Below, piece after piece: positions 1 through 7,499 of a DNA stretch of 64,000 nt. Position 1 is the first letter of the stretch. Every line of letters starts with the position of its first letter. Location: assembly GCA_019636335.1 (NCBI GenBank), contig JAHBXR010000011.1, positions 145,742 to 209,741 on the forward strand, given 5' to 3'. Made by a program: the position numbers and the translations under genes. The notes under the pieces were generated by a model that was given only the letters and a program-made list of their open reading frames with translations, made no database searches and was not told where the DNA came from. Origin of the DNA: Pirellulales bacterium (lineage in GTDB: Bacteria > Planctomycetota > Planctomycetia > Pirellulales > JAEUIK01).

Positions 1-1914
1 CGACAGCCCGCGTTCGACGGCCTGGCGCTGCGACTCTCGGCGAGCGGATACGCCCAGCTTCCCGGCATCGAATGGGGATTCGACGATCATACGATCGAGC
101 GGTTCGTGCGCGAGACGGGGACGCAGGTGCCCGGCGCCGGCGAAAACCGCTTTGCCGACCGAGCCCGCTTCCTGACGGGACCCGGTCGCCAGACGTGGCT
201 CGCGTGGCGGGCCAAAACCCTGCATCAATTCTATGCGGCACTGCAGGCCGACGTGGCTCGCGTGCGTCCCGGGACACGGCTCTACCTGGCCGGGGCGCAG
301 ATGCTCGATCATCCGTCGCTGCGGTTGGCGCTGCGTCCCAGCCTGCCGCGCCCCGTGGCGGTGGAAGACGCCTTGCGGCTGGTCGGCATCTATCCCGAAC
401 TGTACCACGACTCGCGCGAGCTCGTGCTGCTGCGACCGCAGAGCCTGGGACCGCCGCAGCCGGGCTCGCTCGATCGCGTGATCGATTCCGAACTGAACGA
501 TTCGCCCGACATCGACAAGCACTTCCGCGGCGCGGCTCACCCGGGCGTGCTGGCCTTCCACCGGCCGGCGCCGGCGCGGCTTCCTTCGTTCGATGCGCGC
601 AGCCCCTATCGCAACAGCTACACGTGGCTGCTCGCGCAGATGTCTCCTGCCGCCGAACGCAATCGTCGGCAACTGGTGCATGCGCTTGCCTCGCTCGACG
701 TGCAGACGCTCGTCGACGGCGGGGCCATGCTCCCCCTGGGACAAGAAGACGCCCTGTACGACGCACTGGTCGTCTATCGTTCGCTTCCCGCGGCGCCCTT
801 TGCGACCGTCGCGCTCGACACGCAACCGGTCGTCGTGCGCACGCTCGAACGCGACGGCCGCACACACATGTACCTGGTCAACGATTCTCCCTGGCCGGCG
901 CACGTCGAGCTGCAGGTCGCGGCAACGGCCGAGGCGAAGTTCGTCGAACTAGGGTCGACCAACCGTGCCGCGCAACTCACCCGCGACGCGTCCGGCTGGA
1001 AATGGACGCTCGATCTGGCCCCCTACGATCTGGTTGGCGGGCATTGGACGACTGCCGACGTTCGCGTGGCGGAAGCCAGCGTCAAGCTCCAGCAGAACAT
1101 CGAGACGGAACTGGCCGAACGCGTGCATGACGTTCACTTGCGCGTGATGGGGCTGCAAAATCAGCCGGCGCTCGAGGTCCTGTCGAATCCCGGCTTCGAG
1201 AATCCACCGACCGTCGACGAGACGCTGCCGGGCTGGCAGATCGCGATGGGACCGGCCGAGGCCGCCACGCTCGACGGTGCGAATCCTCGCACGGGCGGGC
1301 AAACGCTCAAATTGACGGGAACGGGCGCCCTGACCACCGTGGTCAGTCGCGCCTTCGATCCCCCCAAGACGGGTCGCCTCTCGATGTTCGTCTGGCTTCG
1401 CGTCGCCGACGCCAGCCGTCAACCCAACTTGCGACTAGCGCTCGAGGGTATTCTCGACGGCAAGCCGTACTATCGGCATGCCATCGTCGGGCTCGAACGC
1501 CCCGACGGCCAGATCGGCACCGGGTGGACGCAGTATCAGTTCCAAGTGAACGATCTGCCGCTCGAAGGGCTGCGCGATCTCAAGGTTCGCTTCGACATGA
1601 AGGGGCCCGGCGAAGTCTGGATCGACGACGTCGACCTGCGCCACTTGAGCTTCACGAAGCAGGAACTCGTCGAGCTCTCGAAGCTTGTACACCTGGCCGA
1701 TGCGAAGCTGCGCTCGCGACAGTTTGTCGACTGCGTCCGCGTGCTGGATAGCTATTGGCCGCAGTTTCTCGTCGCGCACGTGGCGCTGACGGAAGGACGC
1801 GTGGCACGCGCTCCCGATCCAGTGCGGGCGCCCCCCCCCGTCATGCCGGCCCCGAAAGAGGACTCTCTGTGGGGCAAGGTCAAACGGTTGGGTGGATCGA
1901 TCCTGCCCTACTGA
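1..1914 (+). CDS. GHL10-like glycosylhydrolase, C-terminal part (5' end outside window)
   Basis: The reading frame is open from the first base, so the true start lies upstream of the window. The visible 637 residues begin inside what looks like the TIM-barrel of a family-10-like glycosylhydrolase: an early stretch ending GFDDHTIERFVRETG and the later WLAWRAKTLHQFYAALQ resemble the barrel helices of GHL10 proteins. The last 250 residues contain NPGFENPPTVDETLPGW, followed by beta-rich sequence typical of a carbohydrate-binding (CBM4/9-like) module. Probably an exported polysaccharide-active enzyme. No catalytic residue can be assigned because the N-terminal half is missing. The family call is inference from sequence feel, the frame and stop are certain. 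Confidence 0.6.
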   Translation, partial: RQPAFDGLALRLSASGYAQLPGIEWGFDDHTIERFVRETGTQVPGAGENRFADRARFLTGPGRQTWLAWRAKTLHQFYAALQADVARVRPGTRLYLAGAQMLDHPSLRLALRPSLPRPVAVEDALRLVGIYPELYHDSRELVLLRPQSLGPPQPGSLDRVIDSELNDSPDIDKHFRGAAHPGVLAFHRPAPARLPSFDARSPYRNSYTWLLAQMSPAAERNRRQLVHALASLDVQTLVDGGAMLPLGQEDALYDALVVYRSLPAAPFATVALDTQPVVVRTLERDGRTHMYLVNDSPWPAHVELQVAATAEAKFVELGSTNRAAQLTRDASGWKWTLDLAPYDLVGGHWTTADVRVAEASVKLQQNIETELAERVHDVHLRVMGLQNQPALEVLSNPGFENPPTVDETLPGWQIAMGPAEAATLDGANPRTGGQTLKLTGTGALTTVVSRAFDPPKTGRLSMFVWLRVADASRQPNLRLALEGILDGKPYYRHAIVGLERPDGQIGTGWTQYQFQVNDLPLEGLRDLKVRFDMKGPGEVWIDDVDLRHLSFTKQELVELSKLVHLADAKLRSRQFVDCVRVLDSYWPQFLVAHVALTEGRVARAPDPVRAPPPVMPAPKEDSLWGKVKRLGGSILPY

Positions 1915-1936
1915 GTCGTCTCCTGAGTGGCGGCGG

Positions 1937-2284
1937 CTAACCGGGAGGCCAGCCGTGCCCGCGGCCTCCCAGGAGATGCAAGTGCAGATGGTCGACCGTC
2001 TGCCCACCATCGACTCCGCAGTTGATCACGACGCGGTAGCCGTTGGTCAGCTTTTGCTCGACGGCAATCTTGCGCACCGCGGTGAGCAAGTGCCCCAAGA
2101 GTTGCTCATCGCCGTCCGACGCATCGGCCAACGAAGGGATCTCCTGCTTGGGAATCACCAGGATGTGCGTGGGCGACTGTGGGTTGACGTCGTGAAAGGC
2201 CAGGCACTGATCGTCCTCGTAGACGATGCGGGCCGGGATCTCGCGGTCGATGATCTTCTTGAAGATCGTTTTGCCGGACATCAT
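1937..2284 (-). CDS. HIT family hydrolase (histidine triad nucleotide-binding protein)
   Basis: A 115-residue protein with the histidine triad HLHLHLLGGR near its C-terminus and an N-terminal KTIFKKIIDREIPARIVYED block, the arrangement of HINT/PKCI-type HIT proteins, which hydrolyse nucleoside phosphoramidates or other AMP conjugates in the cytoplasm. The frame stays open 29 codons further upstream, but the start at 2284 (two consecutive ATGs, MMSGK) is chosen because GGAG lies about 6 bases before it and because the family begins there. It follows the Trm112-like gene on the same strand after 126 bases, so the two may be cotranscribed. Exact substrate unknown. Confidence 0.9.
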   Translation of the reverse strand: MMSGKTIFKKIIDREIPARIVYEDDQCLAFHDVNPQSPTHILVIPKQEIPSLADASDGDEQLLGHLLTAVRKIAVEQKLTNGYRVVINCGVDGGQTVDHLHLHLLGGRGHGWPPG

Positions 2285-2410
2285 TCGTTCTCCGGGAGGT
2301 CGGCGAACCAGGTCATCGGTACGGTGGGCACCAAGACGTCGCGTCGCAACGGCGCGGTTTGCCCCGAGCATGTCGAACGGGGGCTTGAGGAGACACGCGA
2401 TCGCGCTGCT

Positions 2411-2668
2411 TCAGGCAAGTTGGTCGAGCGGAATCGCCTCGTCGACGAGCATCACGGGAATGCCGTCGCGGACGGCATAGAGCAGCGTGCCATCTTCGCG
2501 CACGAGCCCATCGTCGAGCCGCTCCTCGACCCGGGCACCCGACCGATTGCGGAGGCGGCCCGCCGCCACGGCCTCGTTCAAGCGGCGTATAAGTTCCCCA
2601 TCCGCGCGCGTCAGGCGGGTGTGATTCTCGGGACAGACCAGGATTTCGAGCAGTTCATTTCGAATCAC
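2411..2668 (-). CDS. Trm112-like small protein (YcaR/UPF0434 family)
   Basis: 85 residues starting at a GTG with AGGAG seven bases upstream. The N-terminus (NELLEILVCPENHTRLTRAD) and the C-terminal YAVRDGIPVMLVDEAIPL are the signature ends of bacterial Trm112-like proteins; family members usually have a zinc-ribbon-like Cys near the start, and only one Cys (CPENH) is retained here. In eukaryotes Trm112 activates methyltransferases; the bacterial role is poorly defined. Upstream neighbour of the HIT gene on the same strand. Confidence 0.85.
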   Translation of the reverse strand: MIRNELLEILVCPENHTRLTRADGELIRRLNEAVAAGRLRNRSGARVEERLDDGLVREDGTLLYAVRDGIPVMLVDEAIPLDQLA

Positions 2669-2992
2669 GCCGCGGCTCCTCTCGGTGGCTGGTTACCCCT
2701 GGCGAAGCATTTGCTAGCGCCTCGGGCTTTACCCGCTTCACGCTTGACCTTACGTGCAATAAACGCCTGGTACGGGGACGTTCAAAGTGCCCCATTTCGC
2801 GTCGAAATGCAAGGTGGTCGTGGCCGTTGCCACGGCCGGCTGTGCCTCCCGTGGCGGTCGTACCTATTCATGATTTTGTTCCACGTGCGCCGATAACGAC
2901 GAACAGCCAGCCGGGCGATCCAGGATGCTGCACTGACGTGTCGCCCGAGCCAGGGGATGGCAACTCGCAGCACGAGACCGGGAGCCGGAAGC
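2669..2992. other. gene-free stretch
   Basis: 324 bases between the divergent Trm112-like gene and the small secreted protein. It should carry promoters for both; I see no clear -10/-35 pair and no repeat. Confidence 0.5.
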
Positions 2993-3592
2993 ATGCGTCA
3001 CCGGATCAAATTCGTCGCGACGACGATCGCCTTGCTCGTCGCGTCACAGGCCCAGGCCCAACAATCGCGGGTCTACCAGGAGGGGGACGTCACCTATCAC
3101 GAGACGCGGCACGTGGTCCAACGACCCGTCACCGAGACGACGATCGAAGCGCGACCTCGCACCGTCTACCGCGAACGCTACACCACCGATCTGCTCGATT
3201 CTCACCGCGTTTCGTGGACGCCCGTAACCGAATATCGCTGGGAATCGAACTGGCGGGGACGATTTAATCCCTTTGTCCAGCCCTGGATGGAGACCCGGCT
3301 GGTGCCGCGGACCTACTGGTCTCCCCACACCGAAATCGTGAAAACGCCCGTCACGCGACGCGAGCTGGTGCCCGAGACGGTCACCGATCAGGTGCCCGTC
3401 GTGACGCGGCGCTTCGTGGCCGAGGAGCACATCAGCCGAGTGCCGATCAGCCCGACCACCACGGCAAGCACCCCAACCACGGTGGCCCGTGCCAATCAGA
3501 TTGGCGGCGTGGCCAACCTGTCGAGCGATCGGCCGATTCGCTCGGCCGACTCCGAGTGGCGTCCGTCGGTAGCCCCCAGCGTACGGTACTAG
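2993..3592 (+). CDS. secreted hypothetical protein rich in VxxRPVTxT/RTVY-type segments
   Basis: 199 residues from the ATG at 2993 (MRHRIKFVATTIALLVASQAQA), which gives a clean signal peptide with cleavage after AQA; 12 further in-frame codons upstream would spoil it. The mature part has repeated short beta-like segments such as VVQRPVTETT, RTVYRERYTTD, VKTPVTRRELVPETVTDQVP and VVTRRFV, then a Thr/Ser-rich tail. Such repetitive V-T-R-P proteins are common among exported planctomycete proteins of unknown role. No catalytic motif seen. Confidence 0.7.
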   Translation: MRHRIKFVATTIALLVASQAQAQQSRVYQEGDVTYHETRHVVQRPVTETTIEARPRTVYRERYTTDLLDSHRVSWTPVTEYRWESNWRGRFNPFVQPWMETRLVPRTYWSPHTEIVKTPVTRRELVPETVTDQVPVVTRRFVAEEHISRVPISPTTTASTPTTVARANQIGGVANLSSDRPIRSADSEWRPSVAPSVRY

Positions 3593-3726
3593 CAGCCTGC
3601 TAGGATCGCCTGGATGCGATCACAAAATAGCGACGGAAGTCGTTCTTTTGCGAGCGGTGCGGAGTTCAACTCCGCACTTCGCGAGGCTGAAAAGGCCACG
3701 ACGGACCTTTTTCAGCAGCCTGCTAG
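3591..3726. repeat. 136-bp intergenic element bounded by 13-bp direct repeats
   Basis: The 13-mer AGCAGCCTGCTAG occurs at 3591-3603 (overlapping the stop codon of the upstream gene) and again at 3714-3726. Between them lies a perfect hairpin around 3657-3677 (GTGCGGAGTTCAACTCCGCAC). The arrangement suggests a small non-coding repeated element or a duplicated target; copies elsewhere in the genome cannot be checked here. Confidence 0.5.
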
Positions 3727-3763
3727 AACCGCTACGGTGGGAAAAGCTTGCCTCCGAAACGCA

Positions 3764-3797
3764 ACATGCCCACTCGGCAATGGCCGGGTGGGCATGT
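3764..3797. terminator. hairpin between convergent genes, probable bidirectional terminator
   Basis: ACATGCCCAC (3764-3773) pairs with GTGGGCATGT (3788-3797) around a G/C-rich loop. It lies between the secreted protein ending at 3592 on the plus strand and the gene ending at 3822 on the minus strand. A short GTTTT follows on the plus side; no long T-run on the other side. Confidence 0.55.
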
Positions 3798-3821
3798 GCT
3801 GTTTTCGGGATAGGAAAGAAT

Positions 3822-4109
3822 CTAGCGGGCACGCGAACGGCGTTTGCGTCCGCCACGATTGGCCGACCATTCCTTCGTCAGGGTCTCGAAGACCTCGGGC
3901 GATTCGTAACGGACGGTGTCTTTCCCCTCGGGAATGGGACCGATCAGGCCCCGGAAGACCGGCATGCCGCGCAGCCCCAGGTCGGTGCTGCAATCGTCGA
4001 CGCCGATCTGCGTGTGCATTTTCAAGAGCGCGTCGCTCTTGGGATAGTCTTTGATGCGGATGCTGCCATCGGTGCCACGGGTGACAACGCGAAAGATCTC
4101 CTTCGCCAT
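3822..4109 (-). CDS. conserved hypothetical protein, 95 aa
   Basis: Starts at ATG 4109 (MAKEIFRVVTRGTDGSIRIKD). Short, soluble, with a middle LGLRGMPVFRGLIGPIPEGKD and a strongly basic tail (RGGRKRRSRAR) that could contact nucleic acid. No recognised domain; composition and codon use match neighbouring genes, which argues for a real gene. Function unknown. Confidence 0.6.
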   Translation of the reverse strand: MAKEIFRVVTRGTDGSIRIKDYPKSDALLKMHTQIGVDDCSTDLGLRGMPVFRGLIGPIPEGKDTVRYESPEVFETLTKEWSANRGGRKRRSRAR

Positions 4110-4572
4110 CGTGTCTGCACTCCTCGAAAGCGCGGTCGCTGGGGGGACGACTGTTGGACCAAGAGCAGCTATCGGCGCGCCTGGTCGGCGACGCGCATGC
4201 TTTTATCCCGGCGCGACATAGCGATTGATTGCGCCAGAACCGGCATATCGCGCTCGCGAGTTGCCGACCGCACAATCGGCGCGCCGTCGCGATGCGTGCG
4301 AACGCTCGCAACAGTCGTACGGCCCTCGCTCCGGTGGTCGCAAGGAATGTGACACCCTGGCTGCGCTGAGCCGTCCCTTCGCCCCGAGCGCGACGACCGC
4401 TAGAACCGAACCGACCGGCCGCGGGCGTGTCCTCGTCAGAGGCGGCCGCGGAGCGCCGTGGACGTGAAAGCGAGGGCCTGGACAACGGATCGGGCCAAAA
4501 GCAAATCGTCACCCGACCCCACTCAGGCGAGCTTGCCGATCGGCCCTCTTGCCGCTAAATTTCGAGTATTCC
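4110..4572. other. gene-free stretch upstream of tRNA-Ser
   Basis: 463 bases with no convincing coding frame; open frames here are GC-driven and overlap on several frames. It must contain the tRNA promoter and that of the small gene ending at 3822. No repeat recognised. Confidence 0.5.
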
Positions 4573-4655
4573 GGAGGGTAAGCGAATTGGCCAGCGGCCT
4601 GACTCGAAATCAGGTGCCCCGCAAGGGGTTGTGGGTTCGAATCCCATGCCCTCCG
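4573..4655 (+). tRNA. tRNA-Ser(CGA)
   Basis: Full cloverleaf: acceptor GGAGGGT (4573-4579) pairs with GCCCTCC (4648-4654), discriminator G4655. Anticodon stem CCTGA (4598-4602) with TCAGG (4610-4614), loop CTCGAAA, anticodon CGA at 4605-4607. A long variable arm (CCCC/GGGG) typical of class II tRNAs is followed by the T arm GTGGG-TTCGAAT-CCCAT. CCA is not encoded. No integrase or att duplication was seen beside it. Confidence 0.97.
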
Positions 4656-4771
4656 CTTTTTCGCCCTTGGGCCGAAAAAGCAGAGCAGTCGAGCAGGAGA
4701 GCAGTAGAAAGTCGATGTGCTCGACTGCGGTCTACTGTTCCACAGCTCTGCTGTCCTTCTTCAGGTTTCTC

Positions 4772-5596
4772 TCACGGGCACACGGGCATTGCCGGCTTCA
4801 ACACGCTGGCCGCCAGTTGGGCAAAGTGCTGCTCGGGTCGGGTAAAGAAGGCCGGTTCGAGAAGTTTGTAGTCGTCGAGCGCCAATTCGACGCGATCCCA
4901 GCCGACCACGGCGGCCAGATCGAAGGCCGTCAGACCGTTGCGGATTCTTTCCTGCTGGTCGGCAAAGTTGCGAAAGGCGAGACACTTGCCTGCCGGTAGA
5001 TAGGCAAACCGCACGCGGGGGCGCAGTGCCAGGAAGCGGACCAACGGCCACTCGAATTCCTGGGTCGCACACGCGACCGTTTCGCCCACGATCGTGCTCT
5101 GCTCGTGCAGAAAATGAGCCTCGAACACCGCACGACGTTCGAGATCGGTAAGCGCCACGCCACGTTCGCACGCCGCGTGGAGCATGCGCAACGCCGCGAG
5201 CAATTCGCCAGGAATATACGCGGCGAGATCGGGATGCGTCGCATAACGCTGGCTCAAATGAAACTGAACATAAGTATCGACGCAGACGCGGCGATTCACT
5301 TCGCGCAACGCATCGCGGAAGGCGGCCAGTTGTGCGAGCCGGCGCTGCCGCAACCTCTCGCGGCCGACGTACTGCCACGAAAGCAGCTCACCGATGCGCA
5401 TGTGCTTGCGGAAATGGCCGCCGGCCCAGAGAGCACCGTGCGCGGCAATCAAGGGAAATACGTGATTGCGCTGCGAGGCGCGAAAGATGTGCCGGTAGAC
5501 GGCCGCCCGCTGGGCAAGATCACTCAGCCCACCGGCTAACGCGGTGGCTTCTCGTTGCAGGGCTTCATACGCATCGGCAAGCGGTGGCTGGTGCAT
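4772..5596 (-). CDS. conserved hypothetical protein, 274 aa
   Basis: A soluble, mostly helical, Arg/Ala/Leu-rich protein (MHQPPLADAYEALQREA... PAMPVCP). Conspicuous segments are HIFRASQRNHVFPLIAAHG, RVCVDTYVQFHLSQRYATH and EAHFLHEQSTIVGETVACA. No signal peptide, membrane span or known catalytic motif. The high-GC codon use matches housekeeping neighbours, so it is very probably a real gene. I do not recognise the family. Confidence 0.7.
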   Translation of the reverse strand: MHQPPLADAYEALQREATALAGGLSDLAQRAAVYRHIFRASQRNHVFPLIAAHGALWAGGHFRKHMRIGELLSWQYVGRERLRQRRLAQLAAFRDALREVNRRVCVDTYVQFHLSQRYATHPDLAAYIPGELLAALRMLHAACERGVALTDLERRAVFEAHFLHEQSTIVGETVACATQEFEWPLVRFLALRPRVRFAYLPAGKCLAFRNFADQQERIRNGLTAFDLAAVVGWDRVELALDDYKLLEPAFFTRPEQHFAQLAASVLKPAMPVCP

Positions 5597-5729
5597 GATC
5601 GTGATCCTGCCAAGGTTCTCGTGTTAACCCGAGAACCGCAGGAATCACGTACGTCATAACCGCAGGCAACAAAGAAAGATGGTCAGCCTCTCATCACACA
5701 GGCCGGCGGCCAGTGCCACTTGCTTGCAC

Positions 5730-5776
5730 TTTGCCAGCTTTGCGTCTCTGCGTCTTCGCGCCTTTGCGTTAAAAAA
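5730..5776. repeat. 8-nt-period repeat arm (single)
   Basis: A run of TTTGCGTC/TCTGCGTC/TTCGCGCC/TTTGCGTT units with an A-run, overlapping the end of rtcB by nothing and lying just past its stop. No opposite arm is visible nearby, unlike most other copies in this window. Confidence 0.7.
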
Positions 5777-5778
5777 AT

Positions 5779-7170
5779 TCAGTCTTCCGCACGGCTGCCG
5801 TCGCCGCACATTTTGACGACGCGAGGATCGAAGCGGGCCACGATCTCGACCAGGTCCTGCTGTTCGGCCATCACCTGCTCGATATTCTTGTAGACCCCCG
5901 GCACTTCGTCCGCGCCGGCCGAAAGCACGCGCACGCCGCGGGCCGCAAGCTGCTTGCGCACCGTGGGCCAACTGAACTTGCTCTTCGCCTGCGTGCGCGA
6001 CATCTGCCGGCCGGCGCCGTGCGAGGCGGAGTTCAAACTGTCGGGGTTTCCCAGTCCGCGCACGACGAAGGCCGGATCGGCCATCGAGCCCGGAATCACG
6101 CCCAGCTCTCCGCGCGCGGCCGGGGTTGCTCCCTTGCGATGCACGATCACGTCGCGGCCGCCATGCTCTTCGCGCCAGGCGAAGTTGTGGTGGTTCTCGA
6201 CGTCCGCGATCACATCGGCGCCAAGCTCCTGCGCCACGAGGCGGTGGATCACGTCGTGATTCGCGGCGGCGAAATCACCCATCAGGTTCATCGCGGCCCA
6301 ATATTCCTGCCCCTCTTCGCTGTCGAGGCTCAGCCAGCCCAGGTGCGTCAGGTCGCTGTAGTGCGCCGGCAGGCGCGCCCGCGCGATGCGGCTGTAGAAA
6401 TCGCACACCGCGGCGCCCGGCCCACGGCTGCCACTGTGGCTGAGCAGCGCCACGTACTTGCCCGGGGCCAGGTTGAAATCGTCGCTCGGCTCGCTGACGG
6501 TCAGCAGGCCGAACTCGACGAAGTGATTGCCCGAGCCGGAGGTGCCAAGCTGCGATCGGGCCTTGTCCTTGTTGTCGCGCGTGACGCGCGAGACGCTCCA
6601 GTCGGCGTCGAGTACGGCATGCGACTGACGCTTCTGGTGAACCGAACCAACGCCGAAGCGCGTACCGCGCTCGAGCGCCTGGTCGAAACGCGAGGCCTTC
6701 GAGTCGTCGTCGAGCTGCTCGGCCGGCACATCCAGCACCGAGAGCTTCATGCGGCAGGCAATATCGACGCCCACCGCGTAAGGGCAAACCGCGTTGTCGA
6801 GCGCCAGCACGCCGCCAATCGGCAAGCCGTAGCCGACGTGCGCGTCGGGCATCAGCGCGGCGCCGGTCGCCATCGGCAGCGCGCAGGCCTGGCGCATCTG
6901 CGTGTGCGCGGCGGGATCAATGCCTGCGTCACCCCAAGTGCGATAGCCGATCGGTTCGCCACGCACATAGGGCGCAGCGTCGATGAGACTCTCGGCCAAC
7001 TCGCCGAAGAGCGGATCGCCCAAGTGTGCCTGCGGATTATCGAGCACGGCGGAGATCAACCGCTTGACCTCCTGGCCCTGTCCCGCCTTGGCGGCCCGCT
7101 GCACGCCGACGATGGCCGGCCTGAAGCTCGACTTCGGCACGCCCAGTTTTTCGAGTTGCTTGCTATTCAT
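5779..7170 (-). CDS. rtcB: RtcB family RNA ligase (tRNA-splicing/RNA-repair ligase)
   Basis: 463 residues from ATG 7170 (MNSKQLEKLGVPKSSFRPAI); a longer frame exists upstream but lacks family sequence. RtcB joins RNA 2',3'-cyclic phosphate or 3'-phosphate ends to 5'-OH using GTP and Mn2+. Visible motifs: PDAHVGYGLPIGG (about residues 109-120), the metal and cysteine motif GVDIACRM with Cys139, SGSGNHFVEFG (211-221) and LLSHSGSRGPGA (242-253), supplying metal-binding Asp, Cys and His residues. The C-terminal GADEVPGVYKNIEQVMAEQ is the family's guanylate-pocket region. It lies downstream of the SIR2-kinase gene on the same strand, but 329 bases separate them, so cotranscription is doubtful. Confidence 0.92.
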   Translation of the reverse strand: MNSKQLEKLGVPKSSFRPAIVGVQRAAKAGQGQEVKRLISAVLDNPQAHLGDPLFGELAESLIDAAPYVRGEPIGYRTWGDAGIDPAAHTQMRQACALPMATGAALMPDAHVGYGLPIGGVLALDNAVCPYAVGVDIACRMKLSVLDVPAEQLDDDSKASRFDQALERGTRFGVGSVHQKRQSHAVLDADWSVSRVTRDNKDKARSQLGTSGSGNHFVEFGLLTVSEPSDDFNLAPGKYVALLSHSGSRGPGAAVCDFYSRIARARLPAHYSDLTHLGWLSLDSEEGQEYWAAMNLMGDFAAANHDVIHRLVAQELGADVIADVENHHNFAWREEHGGRDVIVHRKGATPAARGELGVIPGSMADPAFVVRGLGNPDSLNSASHGAGRQMSRTQAKSKFSWPTVRKQLAARGVRVLSAGADEVPGVYKNIEQVMAEQQDLVEIVARFDPRVVKMCGDGSRAED

Positions 7171-7499
7171 GACCGATTGCCCCCACGAGACCGCAAAGCT
7201 GCGTATGGACCGATACCGACATGGTACCCGATCCTGCGGGTGACAAGGGTCACTACCGCGAGGTTCGCTTGCCAGCACCGCGGAAGTGATGCAAGGAAAA
7301 AGGGGTTACCGCGAAGGCGCGAAGAACGCGAAGGAACGGCGCAGAACAGCAAGCTTCTTCGCGCCTGTTGCTTTAGAGGGTGCCGCTTAGCGATGCAAGT
7401 CAGCAACAAATACAGTCAGTTCAATTAAGGGCCCAGCTTGATGGCATAAGCCGTTAGCTGTGGCCAAATGAGCGGTGCCGTTCGCGAGATGAATAATAC
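7171..7499. other. gene-free stretch with a degenerate 8-nt-period repeat
   Basis: Between rtcB and the SIR2-kinase gene. Around 7310-7350 the sequence reads like a diverged arm of the dispersed repeat (GCGAAGGCGCGAAGAACGCGAAGG). The base composition falls toward the SIR2-kinase side, marking a likely junction of acquired DNA. Confidence 0.45.
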
